Part shown: positions 53,057 through 62,003 of the stretch, piece after piece
How positions within the stretch are numbered: position 1 is the stretch's first letter
How the letters are laid out: each line of letters opens with the position of its first letter
DNA from: Gordonibacter sp034932485
Lineage (GTDB): Bacteria > Actinomycetota > Coriobacteriia > Coriobacteriales > Eggerthellaceae
Assembly (NCBI GenBank): GCA_034932485.1
Contig: JAYFOQ010000014.1
Coordinates: 1 to 64,000 of the forward strand
Direction of reading: 5' to 3'
Length of the DNA: 64,000 nucleotides
Translations under genes and position numbers: made by a program
The notes under the pieces: generated by a model
Told to the model about the DNA's origin: nothing
Seen by the model: the letters and a program-made list of their open reading frames with translations, nothing else
Databases searched by the model: none

Positions 53057-55081
53057 GTGCAAAACACGAGTGATCCGTATATGAGCACAAACAAAGGTAG
53101 TTTTTTGGCTTGGCGCGGTATTGCGCTGACTCTATTTGGAGTTGGTGTGTTTGCCATTGCGCTTATCTTTGCTCTCGGAACTCCGGGGCAGGCATTCGCA
53201 AAATCTTACGACATGCCAAAAGTTGACATTACTGCACAAGCTGAGACAGATGGTTCGTTGCACGCTGTAGAGCAGCGCACGTTTGACTTCAACGGTGATT
53301 TTACGGCGGTGTGGTGGACGTTCGACGGTCTGCCCTCAAATGCTGAGTTAAAAATCAACTCCATGCGTATGGCGCGTGTAAATGAAGATGGGGTCGTAAC
53401 GGGTGAATGGCAAACGATGTCGAGTGTTCCCTTTGTACTAGCGTGGCGTGATTCAGGGGGGCCAGGTACCAACGCCTTTTCGTTTGATGCTCCCAAAAAT
53501 ACGGTGTACGCTTTTTTTAACGCTTCGGATGAAAAGGTGACCATCGAACTAGACTATACCGTAACGAACGGTGTTCAAGCTTATAAAGACATCGGCGAAC
53601 TGTATTGGAAATATATTGGGAGTCAGTGGCAGGAAGCTTCTAGCAACGTTACCATGACGCTGGCGCTGCCCGTCCCGCAAGGTACACAGGTTGTGCCGGG
53701 TGACAATGTGCGAGCATGGGGGCATGGCCCGCTTGACGGTACGGTTACGGTAAATGCCGACGGCACCGTTACTTACCGAGTTCCGCAGGTGAACGCGGGA
53801 CAGTTTGCCGAGGCGCGTGTCGTATTTCCGGTTGCTTGGTTAACGAATCTATCGACTGATGCCTCTAAGCTTCATGCAAATGAAATGCGTCTCGATCAGG
53901 TGCTTAGCGAGGAGAAAAAATGGGCAGACCAAGCAAATCGCGACCGCATGTTTTCTCTTGTGTTTGTTATTGGATGCGGTGTTATTTGCGTATTGCTTAT
54001 TGCTTGGGCGCTACGTGCGTACTTCAAATACGGCAAAGAACATAAGCCGAGCTTTACTGATGAGTATTGGCGCGATGTTCCCGATCCTCATGTTCATCCA
54101 GCTGTAATAGGTCGCTTATGGCGCTGGGATCGTGAGAGTCAAGACGACTTTACCGCTACGCTTATGCATCTGTCACATCTTGGCGCTATTCGAATCGACA
54201 GTGGTAGTTACGATAAGCCAAAGTCGCTAGGTCGTACTGAAAAGGTGGATGACTACTATCTTACGCGTATGCCTGCCGTAGCAGATAAGATAACCGACCC
54301 CATTGATCGCGCCGCCCTCGATTTGCTGTTTGATACCGTTGCTGGTGGGCAAAATTCGTTGTGGTTTGGATCTATCGAGACGTTTGGTAAGGATAACCCA
54401 GAACGATTCGTTGACGAGCTGCGCACGTGGCAGGGTGTCGTTTCCGCTCAAACGAACCGCGAAGATTTTTTTGAGGCTAAAAGCAAACGATATCAGGGCT
54501 ATTTAATTATGCTGGCCGTTGTCGTTGGTATCGCAGGATTAGCTATCGGCTTTTTTATGGGAAACTTTATCCCGTTGATATTTATGCTTCCTACCGCTGT
54601 AGCGCTAGGTGTTATTGGAAATTATTTGCCCCGCCGCAGTGTGGAGGGCAATAACCTTGTGGCGAAGTGTAAGGCACTGCGAAACTGGTTGCGTGACTTT
54701 TCAGCCTTGGATGAGCGTCCTCCTACCGATGTGAAGGTGTGGGGCGAGTTTATGGTGTATGCGTACCTATTCGGCATTGCCGAGCAGGTTATGAAAGAGC
54801 TGCAGACTAACGTTCCCGAACTGTTTGAAGGGGATGCGGGTACGGTGGGTGGTTATGGCTACGTGCCATGGTGGTTCTGGTATGCGCCGATGTATGGTCC
54901 TCAGGGTTCGGTTATGCCGTCCGCAGGCGATCTATTTCATACCGCAGTTGCTAACACCGTGTCTACTGCCCAAGCTGCCATGTCGGGTGCTAGCGGGAAC
55001 TTCTCCGATGGCGGCGGCTTTGGCGGCGGCTTTTCGGGCGGCGGTGGCGGAGGGTTTGGCGGAGGCGGCGGCGCACGCTAG
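53057..55081 (+). CDS. DUF2207 domain membrane protein
   Basis: A 674-residue protein. An N-terminal helix (about 22-40) ends at AFA-KSYDMPKVD, a likely signal cleavage or anchor. The extracytoplasmic beta-rich DUF2207 domain (~50-270) contains DGSLHAVEQRTFDFNGDF and YTVTNGVQAYKD. Further membrane helices lie at ~300-320 and ~485-520 and a cytoplasmic region lies between them. The tail is extremely Gly-rich (GGGFGGGFSGGGGGGFGGGG). DUF2207 proteins of unknown role often occur with LemA, which is 4 kb upstream here. GTG 53057 follows AAGGAGC. Confidence 0.92.
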   Translation: MQNTSDPYMSTNKGSFLAWRGIALTLFGVGVFAIALIFALGTPGQAFAKSYDMPKVDITAQAETDGSLHAVEQRTFDFNGDFTAVWWTFDGLPSNAELKINSMRMARVNEDGVVTGEWQTMSSVPFVLAWRDSGGPGTNAFSFDAPKNTVYAFFNASDEKVTIELDYTVTNGVQAYKDIGELYWKYIGSQWQEASSNVTMTLALPVPQGTQVVPGDNVRAWGHGPLDGTVTVNADGTVTYRVPQVNAGQFAEARVVFPVAWLTNLSTDASKLHANEMRLDQVLSEEKKWADQANRDRMFSLVFVIGCGVICVLLIAWALRAYFKYGKEHKPSFTDEYWRDVPDPHVHPAVIGRLWRWDRESQDDFTATLMHLSHLGAIRIDSGSYDKPKSLGRTEKVDDYYLTRMPAVADKITDPIDRAALDLLFDTVAGGQNSLWFGSIETFGKDNPERFVDELRTWQGVVSAQTNREDFFEAKSKRYQGYLIMLAVVVGIAGLAIGFFMGNFIPLIFMLPTAVALGVIGNYLPRRSVEGNNLVAKCKALRNWLRDFSALDERPPTDVKVWGEFMVYAYLFGIAEQVMKELQTNVPELFEGDAGTVGGYGYVPWWFWYAPMYGPQGSVMPSAGDLFHTAVANTVSTAQAAMSGASGNFSDGGGFGGGFSGGGGGGFGGGGGAR

Positions 55082-55099
55082 ATTGAACTAACACTTTAC

Positions 55100-55135
55100 A
55101 AGATAGCCGGACTTGTAGTGTTCGGCTATCTTTGT
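55100..55135 (+). terminator. Terminator after the DUF2207 gene
   Basis: AAGATAGCCG (55100-55109) pairs with CGGCTATCTT (55123-55132), followed by TTG. Confidence 0.8.
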
Positions 55136-55263
55136 GTATCTGGAATCGTAAGTAGGTGCCATCATGTAAACGTATCGGGTTTTGCGGGGGGCTCGTCTGA
55201 TATGCTGGCGCAGAGCGTACTTGTTGCTTACCTAGTCGATGACGATGATTGAGGATGTGGTAC

Positions 55264-57585
55264 GTGCCCGCCCACGAGGACATTGAATCGAAGTATTCAT
55301 ACAAAAGCAATGTTAAAACCGCGCTCGTATGCGGGGCCGGCCTTTTTATTATCATTGCGGCTTTAATTGTGTGCATCAATGTTATCTCGCGGGAGACTGA
55401 ATCGTCGCTCAAGCGGTTCATGGGGGAAGTTGCCGAAGTTGAAAGCGCCAATGCTCGCGCTATTTTTGAGGGCCAGTTTAACATCCTTCATGGAGCGTCT
55501 GCCTTCATTACGCAGGAGAATATCGATGATAATGCTAATTTGCTCGAACGATTTCAGGAAGTAGTTGACTCGGGATCGTTTTTGCGTGTGGGAGTAATTG
55601 ATCGTGAGGGAGATAGCACTGCCTACGATCAAAGCTTAGGGATCTTGGTTTCTCGTGATTATGTTGAACAAGACTTTATTGGGAAGTCTATGGATGGCGA
55701 CGATTACGTTAGCGTTCCTTATAAGGATAAATTGACAGGAGAACAGGTTATTGCCTTCTCTGTGCCCGTTTTCGATGTAAAGCGTGAGGGTGGAGCTCCC
55801 ATTGGAATATTGGTCGGTGTTACTTCGGCCGAAGCGTTTGCGGGCGTTATTGATATCAGCCTGTTTGGAGGACATGGATCTGTCTGCCTTGTCGACTCGA
55901 AGGGTGCTGTTCTTCTGCGGCCGTCCCGCACGACTACCGCCGCTGTAAATCTGTTTTCAGCAGAATATACGGAAGCTAGTTTGTCTACTGAGATGAGATC
56001 AAATCTTACGCAGGCTGAAGGCGGCTCCGCTACGGTCATTCAGCCAAACAACACAACGCTGTTTGTTATATCTCGGCCTGTTGGTATTAACGATTGGTTT
56101 ATAAACGTAGTTGTCCCCGCCACGTATCTCAACGCCCAAAATTTCACTGCACTCGTCGCTTCCGTTGCGATGGCTTTGTTTGTGGTGGTCGTGGTGTCGC
56201 TTCTTATGTATCTTATTTTAAGAGCGCGTCACCGGACTGAGGAAATACTCGCTCGTGAAGCGCTTTCCGATCGGCTTACCGGTATTGATAATGAACTTGC
56301 ATTCATGCGTAAGGGTTCGGCGAGATCTGAGTATTACGAGGGAGGCTATTCTCTCGTGCTTTTCAACTTGGTTGGATTTTCGCTTTTTAATACTATATAC
56401 GGCTTCGACGAAGGTACCGCTTGTTTGCGCGATATCGCACGTCTTTTGAAGTCAGACTTAAATCGGCGCGAGTTGGTGGCACATTTAACAGGCGATCGGT
56501 TTGCCATGCTGATAGAATCACCTACCATTAGGCGCCTCGACGTGAGGCTTGTGGGGCTTATGAACCGCGTTGAATCGGCAGCTCGAGTCGCCGATTCTCA
56601 GTATCGCATCGTATCGCAGTGCTGCGTCTACCCGCTCGAGGCAGCTGATTTCGGTCGCGATCTTAATCTTATTTTGGAGGATATGGCTGTACCCTTGAAA
56701 CGCGCGCAGAGCCAATTAGAATTGCGTATCGTTCACTACGACGAGCAGGATGCTGCTGCGGCCACGCGCTCTCGCCAAATTGAGAGTGTTATGTCGACTG
56801 CCCCACTGGAGGAAGAGTTTCTTGCGTTCTTTCAGCCTCAATACGATATTACCGGTAGTATGCCCGTACTGTGCGGCGCCGAGGCACTTGCACGATGGAA
56901 CTCGCCGATTCTTGGGTTGGTTACGCCCGACGAGTTTGTTCCTATTTTAGAACGGAGTGGCTCTATCGGCCAGGTAGATCGTTATGTACTCGAGCGTGTT
57001 TGTGTGAGTCTACGCAAATGGCTCGATGACGGTTTGCAGTGCGTTCCTATTTCCGTCAACCTCTCGCGTAGGAATTTATTTAGCGTCGATCTGGTTGACC
57101 GTCTCGAACTTATTGTGGGTAAATATGAGATTCCTCACGAACTTATTAAACTAGAATTGACGGAAAGTGTTGTTGCAGAAAATAAGCAGGAGCTTATTGC
57201 TGCGGCAAATAAGTTAAGGACGCACGGTTTTAAGATTGTTATGGATGATTTTGGGACAGGGTATTCGTCGTTCCCTGTACTCAAGGATATTCCGTTCGAT
57301 GCCATCAAGCTTGATCGCTCGTTTTTTGGAGAATCAATGGTTGACGAACGAGGCGCTGCAACACTGGTAAGCATGATCGGGTTGCTTGTACAGCTGGGTT
57401 TTAAGATACTGGCTGAAGGGGTAGAGACTGCTCGTGAGGTTTTCCAGCTTAAGGAATGGGGCTGTCAGATTATCCAAGGATATGTGTTTGGTCGGTCTGT
57501 TGAGAGTGCGGTATTTGAACACGAATGTTTGCGGCCTGCGCAAGCTGATCTTCTTGGTAAGCAGATGGGCGACGGCTTATGGTAG
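55264..57585 (+). CDS. Membrane sensor with degenerate GGDEF and intact EAL domain
   Basis: About 773 residues. A transmembrane helix (~24-45) is followed by an extracytoplasmic sensor of dCache type (~50-290), a second helix (~295-318), a GGDEF domain whose signature is TGDRF instead of GGDEF, and an EAL domain. The EAL residues are present: GAEALARWNSP, VNLSRRNLF, LELTESVV, DDFGTGYSSF, KLDRSFF and LAEGVETARE. It is thus probably a c-di-GMP phosphodiesterase with the GGDEF part regulatory. GTG 55264 has GAGG at good spacing; ATG 55255 and TTG 55249 are alternatives. A similar sensor begins at 63356. Confidence 0.88.
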   Translation: MPAHEDIESKYSYKSNVKTALVCGAGLFIIIAALIVCINVISRETESSLKRFMGEVAEVESANARAIFEGQFNILHGASAFITQENIDDNANLLERFQEVVDSGSFLRVGVIDREGDSTAYDQSLGILVSRDYVEQDFIGKSMDGDDYVSVPYKDKLTGEQVIAFSVPVFDVKREGGAPIGILVGVTSAEAFAGVIDISLFGGHGSVCLVDSKGAVLLRPSRTTTAAVNLFSAEYTEASLSTEMRSNLTQAEGGSATVIQPNNTTLFVISRPVGINDWFINVVVPATYLNAQNFTALVASVAMALFVVVVVSLLMYLILRARHRTEEILAREALSDRLTGIDNELAFMRKGSARSEYYEGGYSLVLFNLVGFSLFNTIYGFDEGTACLRDIARLLKSDLNRRELVAHLTGDRFAMLIESPTIRRLDVRLVGLMNRVESAARVADSQYRIVSQCCVYPLEAADFGRDLNLILEDMAVPLKRAQSQLELRIVHYDEQDAAAATRSRQIESVMSTAPLEEEFLAFFQPQYDITGSMPVLCGAEALARWNSPILGLVTPDEFVPILERSGSIGQVDRYVLERVCVSLRKWLDDGLQCVPISVNLSRRNLFSVDLVDRLELIVGKYEIPHELIKLELTESVVAENKQELIAAANKLRTHGFKIVMDDFGTGYSSFPVLKDIPFDAIKLDRSFFGESMVDERGAATLVSMIGLLVQLGFKILAEGVETAREVFQLKEWGCQIIQGYVFGRSVESAVFEHECLRPAQADLLGKQMGDGLW

Positions 57586-57642
57586 TTGAGTCTATTGCGT
57601 AAAGACCTGTTGATTCAATTTCCTTTGGCTTCTTCCTCTGTT

Positions 57643-57658
57643 TGTTGTAAATGCAACA
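57643..57658. promoter_or_regulatory. CRP/FNR-type operator of hcp
   Basis: TGTTG-TAAATG-CAACA, a dyad of the CRP/FNR/HcpR kind. Its centre (57650.5) lies 41.5 bp before the start predicted from the -10 at 57680-57685, the class II activator position. Confidence 0.6.
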
Positions 57659-57679
57659 TACGAGTGCACAAACTCTTTC

Positions 57680-57685
57680 TATAGT
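57680..57685 (+). promoter_or_regulatory. -10 box of the hcp promoter
   Basis: TATAGT with no recognisable -35 (CATACG at 17 bp), as expected for an activator-dependent promoter. Confidence 0.55.
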
Positions 57686-57756
57686 GAGGACAGGTGTTGC
57701 AAACCCCTCGTACTTTGGCTTATTGCGTGTACGAAGAGTAGGGGAGGTTTGTTCCG

Positions 57757-59430
57757 ATGGACGTGAACCACTCAGAGAGGAAGCCAGCTATGGAAAGCCC
57801 GATGTTTTGCTACCAATGCCAGGAAACCGCCGGGAATAAAGGATGCGCTATTTCGGGGGTGTGCGGAAAGAAGCCTGATACCTCGAATCTGCAAGATGTA
57901 TTGGTGTACGTAACACGTGGCCTAGCGCAAGTGGCCTCGCGTTTGCGAGCTGAAGGAAAGGTCGTTCCGGTTGAAGTAAGTCAACGTGTGGCCTTGAATC
58001 TATTTGTTACGATTACCAATGCAAATTTCGACGACGAAGCCATTATTCTGCGTATCGAAGATACAGTGCAACAGACCGCGGGACTTCGAAAGCAGCTAGA
58101 AACTGTTAACGACTTGTCTGATGCTGCGTTGTGGGAGCCAGCAAATAAAGAGGAGCTCTTGGCAAAGGCTCCCGAAGTGGGCGTCATGGCCACGAGTGAT
58201 GATGATATTCGTAGTTTACGCTGGTTGCTTATTTATGGACTAAAAGGTATGGCCGCTTATGCCGATCATGCTCGAGTTTTGGGCTATGATCAAGAAGAAA
58301 TTGACACCTTCATGCAGGAAGCCCTCGCAAAGACCCTCGATGATACGCTTACGGTGGACGATCTGGTGGCTTTAGTGCTGCAGGCAGGTAAGTACGGCGT
58401 AGACACTATGGCGCTTCTAGACAAGGCGAATACTGAAACTTACGGAAACCCTGAGATTACTACTGTTTCTACGGGCGTACGTGCCAATCCAGGTATCCTC
58501 GTGTCTGGGCATGATCTGCGCGATTTGGAAATGCTGCTTGAGCAGACGGCAGGAAGTGGCGTTGATGTGTACACTCATGGAGAAATGCTTCCAGCGCATT
58601 ACTATCCAGCTTTTAAGAAATACGATCACTTTATTGGAAACTATGGAAATGCGTGGTGGAATCAGAAAGAGGAATTTGAGCAGTTCAATGGTCCTATTCT
58701 TCTAACTACAAATTGTCTCGTTCCACCGAAGGAAAGCTACTTCGATCGCATTTATACTACGGGTGCTGTTGGGTTTCCCGGTTGTAACTATATTTCTGGC
58801 GACATTGGCGAGCAGAAAGATTTCTCGACGATTATCGAACACGCAAAGCACTGTGACGCTCCTGTGGAATTGGAGAATGGTGAGATTGTTGGCGGCTTCG
58901 CTCACACCCAAGTGCTTGCTTTGGCCGATAAGGTTATCGAGGCGGTGAACAGTGGGGCTATCAAGAAATTCGTTGTTATGGCGGGTTGTGATGGTCGCGC
59001 AAAAGGTCGCTCGTACTACGCCGATTTTGCTGAGCAGTTGCCGCAGGACACCATCATTCTTACAGCAGGATGTGCGAAATATCGCTACAACAAGTTAGAA
59101 TTGGGTGATATCGGTGGCATTCCTCGTGTGTTGGATGCGGGGCAGTGTAACGACAGCTACTCTCTTGCCGTTATTGCGCTAGCTTTGAAGGACGCTTTCG
59201 GTTTAGATGACGTGAACGACTTGCCCATTATTTATAACATTGCCTGGTATGAGCAGAAGGCGGTTATTGTGTTGTTGGCTTTGCTTGCCTTGGGCGTGAA
59301 GAATATCCATCTTGGCCCTACGCTTCCTGCCTTCTTGTCGCCGAATGTAGCGAAAGTGCTGGTGGAGAACTTTGGTATTGCTGGCATTGGTAGCGTTGAG
59401 GAAGACCTGGAGTTGTTCTTTGCCAATTAA
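57757..59430 (+). CDS. hcp: Hybrid cluster protein / hydroxylamine reductase
   Basis: A 557-residue Hcp. The N-terminal FeS cysteines are in FCYQCQETAGNKGCAISGVC (CX2CX8CX5C). The hybrid cluster ligands lie in VSGHDLRDLEMLL, YTHGEMLPAHYYP, TTNCLVPP, AVGFPGC, AGCAKYRYN and DAGQCNDSYS. It reduces hydroxylamine in vitro and nitric oxide in vivo under anaerobic, nitrosative conditions. ATG 57757 follows GGAGG nine bases upstream; Met12 (MESPMFCYQCQ) is a possible alternative. A separate Hcr partner is not present. Control by an FNR- or HcpR-like activator is suggested by the upstream operator. Confidence 0.95.
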   Translation: MDVNHSERKPAMESPMFCYQCQETAGNKGCAISGVCGKKPDTSNLQDVLVYVTRGLAQVASRLRAEGKVVPVEVSQRVALNLFVTITNANFDDEAIILRIEDTVQQTAGLRKQLETVNDLSDAALWEPANKEELLAKAPEVGVMATSDDDIRSLRWLLIYGLKGMAAYADHARVLGYDQEEIDTFMQEALAKTLDDTLTVDDLVALVLQAGKYGVDTMALLDKANTETYGNPEITTVSTGVRANPGILVSGHDLRDLEMLLEQTAGSGVDVYTHGEMLPAHYYPAFKKYDHFIGNYGNAWWNQKEEFEQFNGPILLTTNCLVPPKESYFDRIYTTGAVGFPGCNYISGDIGEQKDFSTIIEHAKHCDAPVELENGEIVGGFAHTQVLALADKVIEAVNSGAIKKFVVMAGCDGRAKGRSYYADFAEQLPQDTIILTAGCAKYRYNKLELGDIGGIPRVLDAGQCNDSYSLAVIALALKDAFGLDDVNDLPIIYNIAWYEQKAVIVLLALLALGVKNIHLGPTLPAFLSPNVAKVLVENFGIAGIGSVEEDLELFFAN

Positions 59431-59461
59431 GAATAAGTCACAATTTGAATGAGCTGGAATG

Positions 59462-59490
59462 AAAAAGCCAGGCGATATGCCTGGCTTTTT
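59462..59490. terminator. Bidirectional terminator between hcp and tRNA-Leu
   Basis: AAAAAGCCAGGC pairs with GCCTGGCTTTTT around GATAT. Confidence 0.93.
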
Positions 59491-59499
59491 AGAATTCGA

Positions 59500-59586
59500 T
59501 GGTGCGGGTGAAAGGACTTGAACCTTCATGGGGTTGCCCCCATACGGACCTGAACCGTACGCGTCTGCCAATTCCGCCACACCCGC
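59500..59586 (-). tRNA. tRNA-Leu (CAG)
   Basis: Acceptor GCGGGTG/CACCCGC, anticodon loop TTCAGGT with CAG, long variable arm (class II), T-loop GTTCAAGTC, discriminator A and encoded CCA (59500-59502). Confidence 0.95.
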
Positions 59587-59644
59587 ATCTCATATCTTCG
59601 GCAAAAGCCGAAGCGAGTGAACATGATACTCCAGTTGAATTACC

Positions 59645-59765
59645 TTGGCAAGGGATTGTTTGTGGCATTTTGACTAAGGAACTGGCGTGATTTCAATTGT
59701 TAATTGCCAAAATTAGTGCAGGTTGAACTGCTAAGGTTTGGCAATTAACGCAGCAATTTCAATTG
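59645..59765. promoter_or_regulatory. TTGGCAA repeat cluster upstream of the membrane kinase
   Basis: TTGGCAA occurs at 59645-59651 and 59738-59744 and inverted (TTGCCAA) at 59704-59710. The last two are part of a perfect 12-bp inverted repeat, TTAATTGCCAAA (59700-59711) and TTTGGCAATTAA (59737-59748). A 9-bp direct repeat TTTCAATTG flanks it (59691-59699, 59757-59765). It is likely an operator region. Confidence 0.5.
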
Positions 59766-59897
59766 ACTACACATGACGCCGTGTTCAAGCATGTTATGTG
59801 CAGTATCCTGTCGATGCGGTATCATGATGTTTACCGGCTGGCCGCTGGGTTTCTGCCGCTTTCTACAATCGAGTCTCAACCGCAGCATGGAAGGCGT

Positions 59898-61850
59898 ATG
59901 GCTAAAGACACACTTATACTGGGTAGGTACCGTCCCATTGCAGAGGCTGGCGCGGGCGGTTTTGGCACTGTTCAGGTGGCATGGGACACTCGTATTCAGC
60001 GCAAGGTTGCCATCAAGTGTATTGAGTTGGACGAAGTGGATGCTGCGCGTGCGGCTCTGCCCGGTGCAAATGCGGTAGAACTTCCGTCGTATGATCAGGT
60101 AGATTGGGATGACGTCCCTCCTTGGGAAGATGTTCCTAATATTTCCGATATTCCCGAATTCAATAACCCCTTCCGTCCCGAAGGCGATTTACCCCTCATG
60201 CGATCGCTTGCACATCTGCCCGGCTTAGACGAGGCACGTACGGCCGCCATGCTTACCGACTCAAACATTGTTACCGTGTACGACTTTGAAGTGCAGGGAC
60301 AAACTGCCTACTTAATCATGGAATATATCGAGGGCATTACCCTGTCGAGGCTATTGCGTGACTATGCCGATTATTTAACGCTGGATATGGTGGCAGCGGT
60401 ATTTTCGTCGGTGGCGCATGCGCTTGAGGTAGCTCACGAAAACCAGGTGCTTCACTTGGACATTAAGCCCGATAATGTGCTGATCAACCGCCAGGGACAA
60501 GTGAAGGTGACCGATTTTGGTTTGGCAACACTTGCGGATGCCTCTGGTTTTGGCGCCGCAGGAGGCGGTACTATCGGCTATATGCCACTAGAACAGATGC
60601 GGGGCGAAAGCCTTGACGCACGCTGTGACGAATGGGCTTTAGCTGCGGTTACCTACGAGATGCTCGCGGGGCAGAACCCCTTTCTCGCATTGGATCTCGA
60701 TCGAGCTGAAGCGGCCATTGAGAATGCGGAACTAGTGCTTCCGTCGCTCTGCTGGGATGAGCTAGATTCGGCTGCCGATGATGTGGTGTTTTATGCTCTC
60801 GACCCCGATCGAGAGCAGCGCTATGAGAGTGTTACCGACTTTTCTGAGGAGATGGAGAAGTTTCTCGGTGAAGCAAAACGTGGACATCGTGAGCTGGCCG
60901 TTATTGTGGGGGATGCCCAGGGCGACGATGACGACGACGAGGAGGCAGCCGAGGATGTTGCAACCTTTCGTGCTCCTCGTGTTCCTTTACGAGAGCGCTT
61001 CACCCCGCGTCAGGTGGTCATTGCTTGTCGTATCTTGAGCGCGGGCGGATGCGCCCTGATTGCATTTGTCTCCTTAGCTAATTTGCCTCAAATTGGTGAT
61101 TTTATTGGTTCGGGTGCGCCGCTGTTCTGGGGGCTGTTTTCGCTTATTGTGCTGGCAGGTGCACTCAAGCCCCATCTTGGCGCGCTGCTAGCCTACATCA
61201 GCCTTGCCGCAGCTTTCCTTGCTCAAGGCGCACCCGCGGCAGGCGTTGTGCTGTTGGTTATAACGGCAATATGGTGGTATTTTGTTGGTCGTACAGGCAA
61301 TGCGGAGGCAATAGCCTCGCTGGTTGTACCCCTTGCGGGCTCAGTGGGCGGTAATCAGCTTATGCCTCTTTCATCGGGCTTTTTTCTTACTCCTGCGAAA
61401 GCGTTGGGTACGACAGCATTTTCGTTGGCAGTGGCTGTGCTTTTATCCGCGTTGGGATCGGGGAACCTTCTTGGCTGGGACGTTCTGGCGCATTGGAATT
61501 TTATGAATACTGATGTGCAGTTGAATATTGGGCTTTTACTGACGCAACCCGCCACCTGGTGTATGGCTGCAAGTTGGTTGCTATCTGCGGGATTGTTAGC
61601 GGTTTGTCGGTTGCGTGCAACGCGCCTCTTTGATTGGTTGGGTGTTGCTCTCTCGTCTGCTATTCTTGCGTTGGGGGTGTGTGCCACAGCCTGGTTCGCT
61701 TCCGATCAGACTACGTGGATGCCCTCGCTCGCAGCCATTATTTCTACGATTCTAGCTATCGCTTGTCTTTTTGTTGCTACGTGGTTGTGCCTTCCTATGT
61801 TAGATAGCGACAAGTGGCTTGGAGAAGAAGCTTGTGAAGATGGCTTGTAG
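59898..61850 (+). CDS. Serine/threonine protein kinase with multi-helix membrane domain
   Basis: About 650 residues. The kinase domain starts LGRYRPIAEAGAGGFGTVQV and has ATP-binding VAIKC, catalytic loop HLDIKPDNVLI (HLD variant), DFG in VTDFGLAT, and the APE-like region GYMPLEQMRG. Between the ATP Lys and the rest of the N lobe an acidic ~60-residue insertion contains DWDDVPPWEDVP. After an acidic linker (GDDDDDEEAAED) come about seven or eight membrane helices. No extracellular PASTA domain is present, so any signal would be sensed within the membrane. The start is uncertain: ATG 59898 has GGAAGG close by, while the frame is open from 59763 over a repeat-rich control region. Confidence 0.85.
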   Translation: MAKDTLILGRYRPIAEAGAGGFGTVQVAWDTRIQRKVAIKCIELDEVDAARAALPGANAVELPSYDQVDWDDVPPWEDVPNISDIPEFNNPFRPEGDLPLMRSLAHLPGLDEARTAAMLTDSNIVTVYDFEVQGQTAYLIMEYIEGITLSRLLRDYADYLTLDMVAAVFSSVAHALEVAHENQVLHLDIKPDNVLINRQGQVKVTDFGLATLADASGFGAAGGGTIGYMPLEQMRGESLDARCDEWALAAVTYEMLAGQNPFLALDLDRAEAAIENAELVLPSLCWDELDSAADDVVFYALDPDREQRYESVTDFSEEMEKFLGEAKRGHRELAVIVGDAQGDDDDDEEAAEDVATFRAPRVPLRERFTPRQVVIACRILSAGGCALIAFVSLANLPQIGDFIGSGAPLFWGLFSLIVLAGALKPHLGALLAYISLAAAFLAQGAPAAGVVLLVITAIWWYFVGRTGNAEAIASLVVPLAGSVGGNQLMPLSSGFFLTPAKALGTTAFSLAVAVLLSALGSGNLLGWDVLAHWNFMNTDVQLNIGLLLTQPATWCMAASWLLSAGLLAVCRLRATRLFDWLGVALSSAILALGVCATAWFASDQTTWMPSLAAIISTILAIACLFVATWLCLPMLDSDKWLGEEACEDGL

Positions 61851-61881
61851 GGCATTGAGAGATAATCGCTGCCAGATAATG

Positions 61882-61931
61882 ACACTTACAACGAGAAGGG
61901 CAGCTTTTGCTGCCCTTCTCGTTGTAAGTGT
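61882..61931. terminator. 23-bp perfect hairpin between convergent genes
   Basis: Positions 61882-61904 are exactly complementary to 61909-61931 with only TTTT as loop. It lies between the kinase and pyridoxamine kinase ends, so a bidirectional terminator is likely, but the T-tail is short. The stem is much longer than usual terminators here. Confidence 0.7.
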
Positions 61932-62003
61932 TTAAGCGAAGGCTTAAAACGAACCACTCATTTACCGTAGCATTCTTTGATCACGCAAAAAAATGCTACT
62001 AGG

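Noticed and set aside
59691..59765. Miniature transposon with 9-bp target duplication
   Set aside because: The inverted repeats do not abut both direct repeats (8 extra bases on the right), so an operator region is the better explanation.
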